Shown: positions 24,932-34,313 of the stretch, one piece after another | How positions within the stretch are numbered: the first letter of the stretch is position 1 | How the letters are laid out: the number at the start of each line of letters is the position of its first letter | Assembly (NCBI RefSeq): GCF_002382885.1 | Contig: NZ_NWVL01000028.1 | Location: 1 to 64,000, forward strand | Direction of reading: 5' to 3' | Source of the DNA: Streptomyces sp. WZ.A104 | GTDB taxonomy: Bacteria > Actinomycetota > Actinomycetes > Streptomycetales > Streptomycetaceae | Length of the DNA: 64,000 nucleotides | Made by a program: the position numbers and the translations under genes | Notes under the pieces: model-generated | Database searches by the model: none | What the model saw: the letters and a program-made list of their open reading frames with translations, nothing else | Told to the model about the DNA's origin: nothing

Positions 24932-25070
24932 GCGGACCAGCTTCCTGGCCTGCACCTTTCCGTACGAGTGGCCGGGAGGACACGGTTCGCAGGAATCGGG
25001 CCATGCCGTGGCCCGGGGCGCCGGAAGAAGTTCGGGAGAAGCGGCTCGCCCAGGACCTCCGGTTGCGCTC

Positions 25071-25505
25071 TCAGCGCCTCCGGCCCCCCGCGTGGACGGC
25101 CCAGGCCGCCGCCGCGCCCACCGTGTACCAGAACAGGTCCGGGGCGTTGAACGTCGAGCCGAGGACCAGCCGGGCGGCCGTGCTCCGCGCCGAGAGGTCG
25201 GCGGGCACCCCGGTGAGCTGGAGGAACTCGACCGCCCAGCTCAGGGCGAGTGCGGCGCCCGCCACCGCGACCGGCCGCGCGCGGGGCGCGCACAGGGCGG
25301 CCAGCGCGCAGAGCAGCACCGTGTAGAGCGCGCTCCCCGCGTGCTTGGCGAAGGCGCCGTCGGTCCCGGCGCGTACGGCGAGGCCCGCGGCCACGGTGAG
25401 GACGGCCGCGGCCGCCGCCACCGCGCGGGCCCGGAGCGCGGAGGGCGGGCGGCGACGGACGTGTGCCGCCTCGGGAATGGACGCGGTCCCTGTCGGCTTC
25501 TCCAT
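25071..25505 (-). CDS. DUF2809-like small membrane protein
   Basis: A 144-residue protein with four or five hydrophobic helices. Recognisable stretches are the RARAVAAAAAVLTVAAGLAV helix, LSWAVEFLQLTGVPADLSARS and FNAPDLFWYTVGAAAAW, a pattern of the DUF2809/VanZ-like family. Function unknown. The start is ATG 25505. It is divergent from the GlxA-like regulator at 25579, with only 73 bases between starts. Confidence 0.75.
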   Translation of the reverse strand: MEKPTGTASIPEAAHVRRRPPSALRARAVAAAAAVLTVAAGLAVRAGTDGAFAKHAGSALYTVLLCALAALCAPRARPVAVAGAALALSWAVEFLQLTGVPADLSARSTAARLVLGSTFNAPDLFWYTVGAAAAWAVHAGGRRR

Positions 25506-25578
25506 CACGTCAGTAATCTGTATCAGCTCATGGTCTGTACCAGCCACCGGGTCCCCCGTGGTCGCCGAGGAGGCCTTC

Positions 25579-26565
25579 ATGCCGCACCGCGTCGTCGTCC
25601 TGGCCCTCGACGGACTGCTCCCCTTCGAACTGGGTATTCCGCAGCGGATCTTCGGCCGCTCCGTCAGCATGGAGCCGGGCGGACCGAGCAAGCCTCTGTA
25701 CAACGTCGTGACCTGCTCGGTCCGCCCGCCGGGACCGGTCCGTACGGACGCGGACTTCTCCGTCCTCGTGGAGCACGGCCCGGAGCTGCTGGCCACCGCC
25801 GACACGGTCGTCGTCCCCGCCTCCTACGAGCTGGGCCCGGTATTCGAGGAGGGCAGGCTCACCGAGGACCTGGCGGCCGCGCTCGCCCGGGTCCGGCCCG
25901 GCACCCGGATGGTGTCCATCTGCACCGGCAGCTACGTCCTGGCCGCAGCCGGGTATCTCGACGGCCGCCCCGCCACCACGCACTGGGCCTCCGCCGACCA
26001 TTTCCAGCGGACGTTCCCGCAGGTCCGCGTCGACCCGGGCGTCCTGTTCATCGACGACGGGGACGTTCTCACCTCCGCCGGGGTCGCCGCCGGCATCGAC
26101 CTGTGCCTGCACCTCGTGCGCCGCGACCACGGCGCGGCCGTCGCGAACGAGGTCGCCCGCCGCACGGTGGTCCCCCCGCACCGGGACGGCGGCCAGGCCC
26201 AGTACATCCACCGGCCCCTCCCCGAACCGCAGTTCGCGACCACCACCGCCGCCCGGGCCTGGGCGCTCGCCCGGCTGGAGCGGCCGATCCTGCTGCGGGA
26301 CATGGCGGAGCAGGAGGCGATGAGCGTACGGACGTTCACCCGCCGCTTCCGCGAGGAGGTCGGGATCAGCCCCGGCCAGTGGCTCACGCAGCAGCGCGTG
26401 GAGCGGGCCCGCCATCTGCTGGAGTCGACGGACCTGTCGATCGACCAGGTCGCCCGGGACGCCGGCTTCGGCACGGCGACCTCCCTGCGCCAGCACCTCC
26501 AGGCGGCCCTGGGCGTGCCGCCGACGGTTTACCGGCGTACGTTCCGGGCCTCGGCGAACACCTAA
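25579..26565 (+). CDS. GlxA-family transcriptional regulator (DJ-1/PfpI + AraC)
   Basis: A 328-residue regulator. The N-terminal DJ-1/PfpI-like amidotransferase-fold domain (VVVLALDGLLPFELGIPQRIFG to about residue 190) has the nucleophile-elbow SICTGSYVLAAAG with Cys. The C-terminal AraC helix-turn-helix pair reads RDMAEQEAMSVRTFTRRFREE and STDLSIDQVARDAGFGTATSLRQHL. ATG 25579 has GAGGAGG upstream. Likely targets are the divergent membrane protein gene or itself. Confidence 0.92.
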   Translation: MPHRVVVLALDGLLPFELGIPQRIFGRSVSMEPGGPSKPLYNVVTCSVRPPGPVRTDADFSVLVEHGPELLATADTVVVPASYELGPVFEEGRLTEDLAAALARVRPGTRMVSICTGSYVLAAAGYLDGRPATTHWASADHFQRTFPQVRVDPGVLFIDDGDVLTSAGVAAGIDLCLHLVRRDHGAAVANEVARRTVVPPHRDGGQAQYIHRPLPEPQFATTTAARAWALARLERPILLRDMAEQEAMSVRTFTRRFREEVGISPGQWLTQQRVERARHLLESTDLSIDQVARDAGFGTATSLRQHLQAALGVPPTVYRRTFRASANT

Positions 26566-26813
26566 GGATTGTCCCTGCCGCCCCCGACGTTGGTGACCAT
26601 CCTGCGCAGGACCTTGAGCGCGGCCACGTACTCCTCACCGCTGATGCCTTCGTGGACCACGGCACGCAGCTCGGTCGCCGGCTCGCGCAGTCCCACCTTG
26701 GCCGCCTCCCCGGCATCGGTGAGGTGCAGGCACTGCCCGGTACCGATCCGCAGCCAGCCGCGGTGGACCAGCTGGTCGATGGTGCGCTCAACCTCGTGCG
26801 GTCCGTCCGCCAC
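26562..26813 (-). pseudogene. C-terminal fragment of a winged-helix (MarR-like) regulator
   Basis: 83 codons from GTG 26813 encode VERTIDQLVHRGWLRIGTG, LTDAGEAAKVGLREPATELR and EEYVAALKVLRRMVTNVGG, the recognition wing and C-terminal dimerisation helix of a MarR-type protein. The same frame stays open to about 26868 (AWPEAPRREEVVTQLTSVADG) and is then closed by a stop. The N-terminal helices and any ribosome site are missing. Most likely a truncated gene, but a very short functional protein cannot be excluded. Its stop overlaps the GlxA-like stop. Confidence 0.55.
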
Positions 26814-26899
26814 GGAGGTCAGCTGGGTGACGACCTCCTCGCGGCGCGGCGCCTCCGGCCAGGCGGTGTCCGGTCACCGCCCCGGACCGAGCCGGTGGA

Positions 26900-27949
26900 T
26901 CAGAAGACCAGGACCCCCCGCGCCACCCTCCCGTGATGCGCGTCGTCGGCCGCCTTGGCGAAGTCCTCCACCGGGTACGTCTCCGTCACCAGCTCGTCCA
27001 GCAGCAGCCGGCCCTCCCGGTACAGGTCCGCGTACAGGGCGATGTCGCGCTGCGGCCGCGAGGAGCCGTAACGGCACCCGAGGATCGACTTGTCCAGGTA
27101 CATCGAGGAGACGACGAACGACGCCTCGGCACTCGCCGCCGGTACGCCCAACAGCACCGCCTGTCCGTGCCGGTCCAGCAGGTCGATCGCCTGCCGGATC
27201 AGCTCGGTGCGGCCGACGCACTCGAAGGCGTGATCGGCGCCGGCGGGGAGGATGTCGCGTACGCCGTCGGCGCTCGTCAGGAAGTGCGTGGCGCCGAACT
27301 GCCGGGCCACCGCCTCCTTCGCCGGGTTGCTGTCGACGGCGACGACGGTGAGCGCACCCGCCAGCCGGGCCCCCTGGAGCACGTTGAGGCCGATGCCGCC
27401 GGTGCCGATGACCACGACGCTGTCACCCCGGTCGACCTTCGCCCGGTTGAGTACGGCCCCGACACCGGTGAGGACCCCGCAGCCGATCAGGGCGGCGGAG
27501 GTGAGGGGCAGGTCGGCCGGGATCTTCACGGCCTGCACGGCACGCACCAACGTACGTTCCGCGAAAGCCGAGTTGGAGGCGAACTGGAAGAGTTCCTCGC
27601 CGGCGCGCGAGAACGGTCTTCCCGGGCGGCCGATCGCTCTCCTGCACATCGTCGGCCTGCCCCGGTCGCACTGGGCGCAGGCCCCGCAGTTGGCGAGGGT
27701 GGACAGCGCGACGTGATCACCGGGCCGTACGTGGCTGACGCCGGGGCCCACCGCCTCCACCACGCCCGCGCCCTCGTGGCCGAGCACGACGGGGACCGGA
27801 AAGGGGATCGTGCCGTCGATCACCGACAGGTCGCTGTGGCAGAGACCGGCGGCGGCCACCGCCACCAGGACCTCCCCCGGGCCCGGTTCGCGTATCTCCA
27901 GGTCATCCACGACCTCGGTCCGTGTGCCGTCGAAGACGACGCCTCTCAT
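26900..27949 (-). CDS. Zinc-dependent alcohol dehydrogenase (MDR family)
   Basis: A 349-residue medium-chain dehydrogenase. The catalytic zinc site is [12 protein letters not shown] and GHEGAG, the structural zinc site is [15 protein letters not shown], and the NAD site is [15 protein letters not shown] with Asp in VVAVDSNP, implying NAD rather than NADP. It resembles class III and mycothiol/aryl alcohol dehydrogenases. ATG 27949 overlaps the stop of the upstream acyl-CoA dehydrogenase (ATGA). It is the last gene of the SDR-ACAD-ADH unit. Confidence 0.93.
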   Translation of the reverse strand: MRGVVFDGTRTEVVDDLEIREPGPGEVLVAVAAAGLCHSDLSVIDGTIPFPVPVVLGHEGAGVVEAVGPGVSHVRPGDHVALSTLANCGACAQCDRGRPTMCRRAIGRPGRPFSRAGEELFQFASNSAFAERTLVRAVQAVKIPADLPLTSAALIGCGVLTGVGAVLNRAKVDRGDSVVVIGTGGIGLNVLQGARLAGALTVVAVDSNPAKEAVARQFGATHFLTSADGVRDILPAGADHAFECVGRTELIRQAIDLLDRHGQAVLLGVPAASAEASFVVSSMYLDKSILGCRYGSSRPQRDIALYADLYREGRLLLDELVTETYPVEDFAKAADDAHHGRVARGVLVF

Positions 27950-29097
27950 CTCGGCTCCCTCGGTAGGCCGAGCACCCGCTCGGCGATGATGTTCCGCTGG
28001 ATCTCGTCGGAGCCGCCGTAGATGGTGTCGGCCCGGGTGAAGAGGAACAGGTGCTGTGCGTCGGTGAGTTCGTAGGGGCGCGCCGGTGACCAGGGTCGCT
28101 GCCCGACGGCCCCCGCCTCGCCGCTCACCTCCACCGCCAGCTCGCCGAGCCGCTGGTGCCAGCCGCCCCACAGCAGCTTCGCCACGCTGGGCGCGCCCGG
28201 GTCGCCGGTGGCGCCCAGGGTGCGCAGGGCGTGCCGGCGCATGGTGACCAGCTCGGCCCACTGGCGTACGAGCCGGGCTCTGATGACCGGGTCCTCGGCG
28301 GCCCCGCTCGCCTCGGCGGCGCGCACGACGCCCTCCAGCTCGGCGGCGAACCCGATCTGCTGGGCCAGGGTGGAGACCCCCCGCTCCAGGGCGAGGAGGC
28401 CCATGGCGACCTGCCAGCCGTTGCCCTCCCCGCCGACCGTCTCGGCGGCCCGGGCCCCGTCGAAGAACACCTCGTTGAACTCGCTGGTCCCGGTCATCTG
28501 CCGGATCGGCCGTACGTCGATCCGGCCCGGCTGGTCCATGTCGACCAGGAGGAAGGAGAGGCCGTGGTGACGGGTGGAACCGGGTTCGGTGCGGGCGAGG
28601 ACGAAGCACCAGTCGGCGTCCTGGGCGAGCGAGGTCCAGATCTTCTGCCCGGTCACGGCGTACCCGCCGGTCCCGTCCGGGGCGGCGACGGTCCGCACAC
28701 CCGCGAGGTCGGACCCGGCGCCCGGTTCGCTGTACCCCTGGCACCACAGGGTCTCGCCCCGGGCGACGGGGGGCAGATGGCGGTGCTTCTGCTCCTCGGT
28801 GCCGTACGCGATGAGGGTCGGGGCGAGGAGGTTCTCCCCGATGTGGCCCATGCGGGCGGGGGCGGTGGAGCGGGCGTACTCCTCGGCCCAGACGACCTGT
28901 TGGGTGAGGGTGGCACGGCGGTTGCCGTAGCCCTCGCCGTCCTCGCCGGGCCAGCCGAGCCCGATCCAGCCCGCCCGGCCCAGCTCACGTTCCCACGCGC
29001 GGGGGGTGGGGGCGGGGGTTCGGGCGAGATGGGATTCCAGCCAGGTGCGGGCTCGGGTGCGGAAGTCGTCGTCCTCGGACGTGAAGCGAAAGTCCAT
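27946..29097 (-). CDS. Acyl-CoA dehydrogenase
   Basis: A 383-residue ACAD. It has FAD/substrate segments [19 protein letters not shown] and [19 protein letters not shown], and the C-terminal [21 protein letters not shown]. The position that usually holds the catalytic Glu (YEGTSEIQ) is Gly. In actinobacterial steroid-type ACADs such subunits pair with a second, differently built subunit; here the partner may be one of the ACADs with a GFTWE motif at 3882 or 32150. ATG 29097 has GGAGGAA upstream. Confidence 0.93.
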   Translation of the reverse strand: MDFRFTSEDDDFRTRARTWLESHLARTPAPTPRAWERELGRAGWIGLGWPGEDGEGYGNRRATLTQQVVWAEEYARSTAPARMGHIGENLLAPTLIAYGTEEQKHRHLPPVARGETLWCQGYSEPGAGSDLAGVRTVAAPDGTGGYAVTGQKIWTSLAQDADWCFVLARTEPGSTRHHGLSFLLVDMDQPGRIDVRPIRQMTGTSEFNEVFFDGARAAETVGGEGNGWQVAMGLLALERGVSTLAQQIGFAAELEGVVRAAEASGAAEDPVIRARLVRQWAELVTMRRHALRTLGATGDPGAPSVAKLLWGGWHQRLGELAVEVSGEAGAVGQRPWSPARPYELTDAQHLFLFTRADTIYGGSDEIQRNIIAERVLGLPREPR

Positions 29098-29209
29098 GCG
29101 TTCCTCCTGCTCGTCCCTGAGAGCTCCGCCCCCAGCCCCCGCTGCTCCCTCGCCGGAGTGGCCGCTGGTTCCGGCCCCGCTCCTCCGTCGGGCGGAGCCA
29201 GGAGGGTGG

Positions 29210-30124
29210 TCATTGGTTCGGCCGGGCCCCCGACCTCGCCGCCGCCGCCATCTCCTCCAGCCGCGCCAGCATCGGCATCGGGTCGGTGCCCACCGTCCCC
29301 GGGAGGAAGTCCGCGATCCGCTCCGGGGTCCAGGGGCCCTCCGCGTAACCGGCCCGCAGCTCCCTCGGCTGGGCCCAGACCGCGATCTTGGGGCCCGCGA
29401 TCGTGTACACCTGGCCGGTGATCCTCTCCTCCCGCGCCCGGTCGCTGAGCAGGTAGACCACCAGCGCCGCCACGTCCTCCGGCTCGCCGATCTCCTTCAG
29501 CTCCATCGGGACCCCGGCGGACATCCGGGTCCGGGCGACCGGGGCGACCGCGTTCGCCGTCACGCCGTACCTGTGCAGGCCGAGCGCCGCACTGCGGACC
29601 AGCGAGATGATGCCGCCCTTGGCCGCGCTGTAGTTGGCCTGGGAGACGCTGCCCTGGTGGTTGCCGCTGGTGAAGCCGATCAGCGTGCCGCCGCCCTCCT
29701 GCTTGCGCATCACCGCCGAGGCCGCCCGGAAGACCGTGAACGTGCCCTTGAGGTGGGTGGCCAGGACCGGGTCCCACTCCTCCTCGGACATGTTGAACAG
29801 CATCCGCTCGCGCAGAATCCCGGCCACGCAGACCACCCCGTCGAGCCGGCCGTACTCCGCCAGCGCGGTGTCCACGATCCGCTGTCCGCCCGCCATCGTG
29901 GAGATGTCGTCGGCCGCCGCGACCGCCTCGCCGCCCGCCGCCTCGATCTCCTTGACGACGGACCGGGCTATCTCGCTGGTCGGCTCGGAGCCCTCGACGG
30001 AGACGCCGTAGTCGTTGACGACGACCCGCGCCCCCTCCGCCGCCGCGGCGAGCGCGACCGCCCGCCCGATGCCCCGGCCGGCCCCCGTCACGGCGACCAC
30101 CCTGCCTGCCAAGAAGTTCCCCAT
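29210..30124 (-). CDS. SDR-family 3-hydroxyacyl-CoA-type dehydrogenase
   Basis: A 304-residue short-chain dehydrogenase. The NAD site is VAVTGAGRGIGRAVAL. The insert VVNDYGVSVEGSEPTSE is typical of the MFE-2 (17-beta-HSD4) 3-hydroxyacyl-CoA group. The catalytic Ser is in GFTSGNHQGS and the Tyr/Lys pair in ANYSAAKGG. It probably oxidises a beta-hydroxyacyl-CoA. ATG 30124. It is the first gene of an SDR-ACAD-ADH unit (112-base gap to the ACAD) and is divergent from the cyclase-family gene across operator site 7. Confidence 0.92.
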   Translation of the reverse strand: MGNFLAGRVVAVTGAGRGIGRAVALAAAAEGARVVVNDYGVSVEGSEPTSEIARSVVKEIEAAGGEAVAAADDISTMAGGQRIVDTALAEYGRLDGVVCVAGILRERMLFNMSEEEWDPVLATHLKGTFTVFRAASAVMRKQEGGGTLIGFTSGNHQGSVSQANYSAAKGGIISLVRSAALGLHRYGVTANAVAPVARTRMSAGVPMELKEIGEPEDVAALVVYLLSDRAREERITGQVYTIAGPKIAVWAQPRELRAGYAEGPWTPERIADFLPGTVGTDPMPMLARLEEMAAAARSGARPNQ

Positions 30125-30146
30125 GCCTGGCCCCTTCCCGTGGTTT

Positions 30147-30161
30147 CTGACGGACCGTTAG
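30147..30161. promoter_or_regulatory. Operator palindrome site 7 (CTGACG-GAC-CGTTAG)
   Basis: An inverted repeat with one mismatch in the 84-base gap between the SDR and cyclase starts; one bound repressor could block both promoters. Confidence 0.75.
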
Positions 30162-30208
30162 ATTTTATGGGCAGTCGGATACTCCGGCACAAGCCCCAGG
30201 AGGCCCCC

Positions 30209-31135
30209 ATGTCCCTGCCCGCCGCGTTCCACGAGATCGCCGAGCGCGTGAACAACTGGGGCCGCTGGGGGGAGGAGGACGAGCGCGGGACGCTCAACCT
30301 GATCACCGACGCCGTCGTACGGGAGGCCGCCGCCACCGTCCGAACCGGCCGCCGGATACCGCTCGCCCTGCCGCTCCAGCAGGACGGGGTGCAGAGCGGG
30401 CTGATCCCGGGCCGGGTCAATCCGCTACACACGATGGTCCAGATCAACCAGGAGATCTTCGGCCCCGGCACGGTCGCCACCAGCGACGACGCCGTCACGA
30501 TGGGGCTCCAGGCCGCGACCCACTGGGACGCCCTCACCCACGCCTCGCACAGCGGGAAGATCTACAACGGCCGCCCGGCGGACACGATCACGGCGCACGC
30601 CGGAGCGCGGTTCTCGTCCATCGCCGCCGTGGGCCACCTCGTCTCGCGCGGCGTGCTTCTTGATGTCGCGCGCGCCCGGGGCGTGGACCGGCTGCCGGGC
30701 GATCACGCCGTCACGCCGGAGGACCTGTCGGCGGCGGAGGAGTTCGGAGGCGTACGGGTACGGGCCGGGGACATCGTGCTCGTACGGACCGGGCAGGTGC
30801 AGGTGGCGCTGGCCGGGGACCGGCACGCCTACGGCTACCCGTCACCGGGGCTCTCCGTGCGCACGCCCGAGTGGTTCCACGCGCGGGACGTGGCCGCCGT
30901 CGCCAACGACACCCTGACCTTCGAGATCTTTCCACCGGAGATCGAGGACCTGTGGATGCCGGTGCACGCCCTGCACCTGGTGGAGATGGGCATGCTCCAG
31001 GGCCAGAACTGGAACCTGGAGGCGCTGTCCACCGCCTGTGCGGAGGAGGGACGGCGCGCGTTCCTGCTCACGGCCACGCCGGAGCCGTTCACCGGGGCCA
31101 CCGGCTCTCCGGTCGCCCCGGTCGCGGTCCTGTGA
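30209..31135 (+). CDS. Cyclase-family metal-dependent hydrolase (KynB-like)
   Basis: A 308-residue protein of the cyclase/kynurenine-formamidase-like family. The metal-binding motif appears as ATHWDALTHASH (family form HxGTHxDxPxH). Also visible are GVLLDVARARGVDRLPG, RAGDIVLVRTGQ and PVHALHLVEMGMLQGQNWNLEAL near the end. Members hydrolyse amide, ester or lactone bonds. ATG 30209 has CAGGAGG six bases upstream. Within the regulon it could open a lactone or cyclic intermediate. Confidence 0.9.
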   Translation: MSLPAAFHEIAERVNNWGRWGEEDERGTLNLITDAVVREAAATVRTGRRIPLALPLQQDGVQSGLIPGRVNPLHTMVQINQEIFGPGTVATSDDAVTMGLQAATHWDALTHASHSGKIYNGRPADTITAHAGARFSSIAAVGHLVSRGVLLDVARARGVDRLPGDHAVTPEDLSAAEEFGGVRVRAGDIVLVRTGQVQVALAGDRHAYGYPSPGLSVRTPEWFHARDVAAVANDTLTFEIFPPEIEDLWMPVHALHLVEMGMLQGQNWNLEALSTACAEEGRRAFLLTATPEPFTGATGSPVAPVAVL

Positions 31136-31156
31136 GCGGCGGAACGGGCCCCGGCG

Positions 31157-31188
31157 GACCGCCGACCGCCGACCGCCGACCGCCGACC
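31157..31188. repeat. Heptanucleotide tandem repeat GACCGCC x 4.6
   Basis: Perfect GACCGCC units at 31157, 31164, 31171 and 31178 plus GACC lie in the convergent gap after the cyclase gene. Confidence 0.85.
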
Positions 31189-31244
31189 TCAGCCTTCAGG
31201 CCTCAGGCCAGTGGTGAGCGGCCCCGACGGGAAAGCCGCGGTCC

Positions 31245-31742
31245 TCAGGCCAGGTTGGTGAAGACGCACGTGGGCGGCTCGCACGTCTCGCCGCCCTGGA
31301 TGACCACCGTGGGCGTCTCCTGGGGTCGCACCGGCGCGCTCCGGTCGACCTCGCACCAGATCTGCTTCCCGGCGCCCTCCGGCTGCCAGCCCCAGCGGTC
31401 CGCGAGGCCGTCCACCAGCTCCAGGCCCCGGCCGTTGGTGTCGTCGCCCTCCGCGTGGCGCTGGAGCGGCGGGCGGTCGCTGGCGTCCGCGACCTCCACC
31501 CGGACCGTGCCGCCCGCCCCGGAGGCTCCGGTCCCGCCGAACAGCATCCGCAGCACGGCCGGGCAGCCCGTGTGGACGACCGCGTTGGTGACCAGCTCCG
31601 AGATCAGCAGGATGAGCGTTTCGGCGAGCGGCTCGTCATCGCCTATCCCGGAACCGACCAGGCGCGACCGCGCCCACTTACGGGCCCGCCCCACCTCTGC
31701 GGGATCCGGACCGACCTCCAGCTGAACCTGAAGCACCTGCAC
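31245..31742 (-). CDS. ATP-binding regulatory protein (RsbW-like HATPase)
   Basis: A 165-residue GHKL-type ATPase/anti-sigma-kinase-like protein common in Streptomyces. The N box is LISELVTNAVVHTG, followed by VRVEVADASDRPP and the G-box region GRGLELVDGLADRWGW. The start is GTG 31742, with GTG 31736 as an alternative. Such orphan proteins are thought to act in partner-switching or alongside DUF397/HTH proteins; no partner is adjacent here. Confidence 0.85.
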   Translation of the reverse strand: MQVLQVQLEVGPDPAEVGRARKWARSRLVGSGIGDDEPLAETLILLISELVTNAVVHTGCPAVLRMLFGGTGASGAGGTVRVEVADASDRPPLQRHAEGDDTNGRGLELVDGLADRWGWQPEGAGKQIWCEVDRSAPVRPQETPTVVIQGGETCEPPTCVFTNLA

Positions 31743-32149
31743 CGCTCACACCATCCGAACCGGCGGACACATCGCCTCGCGCCTTCTCAGGGTCACGGAA
31801 CGTGTTTCCCTTACGCGAAAGCATGGTTGACGTACAGTCACCGCAACAAGCGCTTCGGGCATATTCCAGCGCGAAGGAGTACGCGTGGTGCATACTGTGC
31901 GACGCACGCTGCGGGGAGTCGAACAGGAGCGCGCAGAGACCGCGAGAATCGCTTCCCGGGCAGGCCCGGCGCATCTCCGGCAAGAGCCCTCGCCCCGGAC
32001 CGGAGCCGCCGCACAGGCCGCCCCCGGATCGCCCGGTTCCAGAACCACTCGCATCCCACGGAGCGTACCCGAGCCGGACCCCGACTCCACCCGGTGACGA
32101 ATCACGCAAAGGACACAAGCCGGTATCGACGCCGACCGGCTGCACTGAG
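31743..32149. other. 407-base gap with possible short + strand ORF
   Basis: Promoter region of the ATPase gene (-) and downstream region of the ACAD gene (-). It is less GC-rich than the genes. One candidate small ORF runs from GTG 31885 to TGA 32097 (70 codons, basic, Pro/Arg/Ser-rich) with GAAGGAG five bases upstream. Its third-position GC bias is weak and it has no recognised domain, so I do not call it a gene. No repeat or RNA structure stands out. Confidence 0.4.
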
Positions 32150-33142
32150 TCACCCTCCACCCCCGGCTTCCGCACCTGCGCGACCGTACGCCGCCGAGCT
32201 GCCGGGAAGCGGCCCTGCGGCCCCCAGATCGGCGGCGAGCAGCTCCTCGGCCGCCGCCCCGCCGAGCCAGCACGCGGACCGCAGCCAGGCCCGTTTGAGG
32301 TGGAGGTGAACATCTGCCTCCCAGGTGAAGCCCAGTCCGCCATGGATCTGGAGGCAGTCGCGGGCGTTGCGGACGGCCGCATCGTCGGCGAGCAGCTTGG
32401 CCGCCGCGATCTCCACCGGATCGCCGGTGACCGCTGCCGCGTACACGGCGGCGCGGGCCGGTTCGGTGCGGGCGAGCATGTCGGCGCAGAGATGTTTGAC
32501 CGCCTGGAACGATCCGATGGGCCATCCGAACTGCTCGCGCTCCCCGGCGTGTTGAACGGCCGCCTCGGTGGTCCGGGCGGCGCTGCCGAGCTGTTCGGCG
32601 GCGGTCAGCAGCGCGGCCTCGCACCGGAACCGCTCCGAGTGCGCCGTGGTGCGCTCCGCCGGCGGCATCCGGTGCAGCGGCGTGAGCGGGTCCATCGACC
32701 GTACGGGCCGGGCGGCGGCCGCACAGGCGTGCAGCGCCTCCCCGGTGAGCGCCTCCGCGCCCGCCAGCACCGCGTCCGCCTCCCCCAGGTGCGCCACCGG
32801 CAGACGCCCGTCCGCCGCCGTCACCACCGCCTCGCCCTCCGCGGCCCCCTTCACCAGGCCCGCCGCGAGGTGGGTGGCGACCAGCGGGCCCGGCAGCAGT
32901 GCCCGGCCCGCCTCCTCGAAGAGCAGCACGGCTTCCGGGAGCCCGAGCCCCACCCCGCCTTCCGCCTCCGGGAGCCGCAACGCGAAGAACCCGGCCGCGC
33001 CCAGCTCCCGCCACAGGCCCCGGTCCACCGCCCCGCCCCGCTCCACCGCCGCCCGCAGCCGGCCACGGTCGAACACCGCCCCGAGCAGGTCGCGCATCCC
33101 GGACCGCAGGGCCCGCTGGTCGTCCGAGAGCTGGAAGTCCAC
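32150..33142 (-). CDS. Acyl-CoA dehydrogenase, short form
   Basis: A 330-residue ACAD, shorter than usual (380-400). The N-terminal domain (DFQLSDDQRALRSGMRDLLG) is present, the middle beta domain is reduced, and the C-terminal half carries REQFGWPIGSFQAVKHLCADM and HGGLGFTWEADVHLHLKRA. It follows the full-length ACAD by five bases and is probably the second subunit of a heteromeric enzyme, as in ChsE-type pairs of steroid degraders. GTG 33142. Confidence 0.9.
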   Translation of the reverse strand: MDFQLSDDQRALRSGMRDLLGAVFDRGRLRAAVERGGAVDRGLWRELGAAGFFALRLPEAEGGVGLGLPEAVLLFEEAGRALLPGPLVATHLAAGLVKGAAEGEAVVTAADGRLPVAHLGEADAVLAGAEALTGEALHACAAAARPVRSMDPLTPLHRMPPAERTTAHSERFRCEAALLTAAEQLGSAARTTEAAVQHAGEREQFGWPIGSFQAVKHLCADMLARTEPARAAVYAAAVTGDPVEIAAAKLLADDAAVRNARDCLQIHGGLGFTWEADVHLHLKRAWLRSACWLGGAAAEELLAADLGAAGPLPGSSAAYGRAGAEAGGGG

Positions 33143-33147
33143 GGTGG

Positions 33148-34302
33148 TCAGCGCCCCTTCGGCAGGCCGAGGATGCGCTCGGCGACGATGTTCCGCTGGA
33201 TCTGCGAGGTGCCCGCCGCGATCGTGTACGAGAGGGAGGAGAGCCGGTCCAGGACCCATTCCCGGTCCATGTCGAACGCGTCAGCGCCCAGCACCTCCGC
33301 CGCCGCCTCGTACAGCTCCTGGCGGACCCCGGAGTAGCGCAGCTTGAAGACCGAGCCGCCGATACCCGGGACCCCGCCCGTGCGCTGGGACTCGCTGACG
33401 TTCCACTGGGTGAGCCGCCACAGGGACCGCAGCTCGGCGTTCAACCGGCCCAGCCTCCGCCGCAGCACCGGGTCGTCCCAGCGCCCGTTGGACCGGGCCT
33501 CGTCGGCGAGCACGTCCAGGGTGCGGCGGCAGGCCACGACCTCGCCGACGAAGGCCGTACCGCGTTCGAAGGAGAGGGTGACCATGGTGACCCGCCAGCC
33601 GTCGTTCTCGGCCCCGACCCGGTTGCGTACCGGCACCCTGACCTCGTCGAGGAACATCTCCGCGAACTCCGTGGACCCCGCCAGGGTCCGCAGCGGGCGG
33701 ACCGTGATGCCGGGCGCGTCCATCGGCATCGCGAGCCAGCTGATCCCCCGGTGCTTCGGCGCCTTCGGGTCCGTACGCACGAGCAGTTCGCACCAGTCGG
33801 CGACCTCCGCGTGCGAGGTCCAGATCTTGCTGCCGCTGATCACGTAGTCGTCGCCGTCGCGCACCGCCCGCGTCCGCAGTGCGGCCAGGTCGGACCCCGC
33901 GTCCGGCTCGCTGAACCCCTGGCACCAGACCTCGTCGCCGCGCAGCACCGGGGGCAGCCAGCGGGCCCGCTGCTCGGCCGTGCCCTCGGCGGCGACGGTC
34001 GGCCCGGCGTGCAGCAGCCCGACGAAGTTCGCCCCGACATAGGGCGCTCCGGCCTTCTCCGTCTCCTCCAGGAAGATCAGATGCTGGGTCGGGGTCGCAC
34101 CCCGCCCGCCCGCGTCGACCGGCCAGTGCAGGCCCGCGTACCCGGCGTCGTACAGCATCCGCTGCCAGGTCGTGTCGTACGCCCGGCGCGCGGGCCAGTC
34201 GTCGGGCGAGGGCTTGGCGGGCAGGCCGGGGAGCACGGCGGCCAGCCACTCCCGCAGCCGCCCCCGGAACTCCTCCTCGGCCTTCGTGTACGCGAGATCC
34301 AC
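33148..34302 (-). CDS. Acyl-CoA dehydrogenase, full-length partner
   Basis: A 384-residue ACAD with WCQGFSEPDAGSDLAALRTRA, KIWTSHAEVADWCELLVRTD and the C-terminal AAGTSQIQRNIVAERILGLP. The usual catalytic Glu before GTS is Ala, so catalysis presumably depends on the partner subunit encoded just downstream. GTG 34302 starts 11 bases after the amidohydrolase stop, in one operon: amidohydrolase, ACAD, ACAD. Confidence 0.92.
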   Translation of the reverse strand: MDLAYTKAEEEFRGRLREWLAAVLPGLPAKPSPDDWPARRAYDTTWQRMLYDAGYAGLHWPVDAGGRGATPTQHLIFLEETEKAGAPYVGANFVGLLHAGPTVAAEGTAEQRARWLPPVLRGDEVWCQGFSEPDAGSDLAALRTRAVRDGDDYVISGSKIWTSHAEVADWCELLVRTDPKAPKHRGISWLAMPMDAPGITVRPLRTLAGSTEFAEMFLDEVRVPVRNRVGAENDGWRVTMVTLSFERGTAFVGEVVACRRTLDVLADEARSNGRWDDPVLRRRLGRLNAELRSLWRLTQWNVSESQRTGGVPGIGGSVFKLRYSGVRQELYEAAAEVLGADAFDMDREWVLDRLSSLSYTIAAGTSQIQRNIVAERILGLPKGR

Positions 34303-34313
34303 GGTTCCGCCGC

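Noticed and set aside
31885-32097. 70-codon + strand ORF with a good ribosome site
   Set aside because: Third-position GC bias is weak, the composition is low-complexity and no domain is seen; noted in the gap description but not called as a gene.
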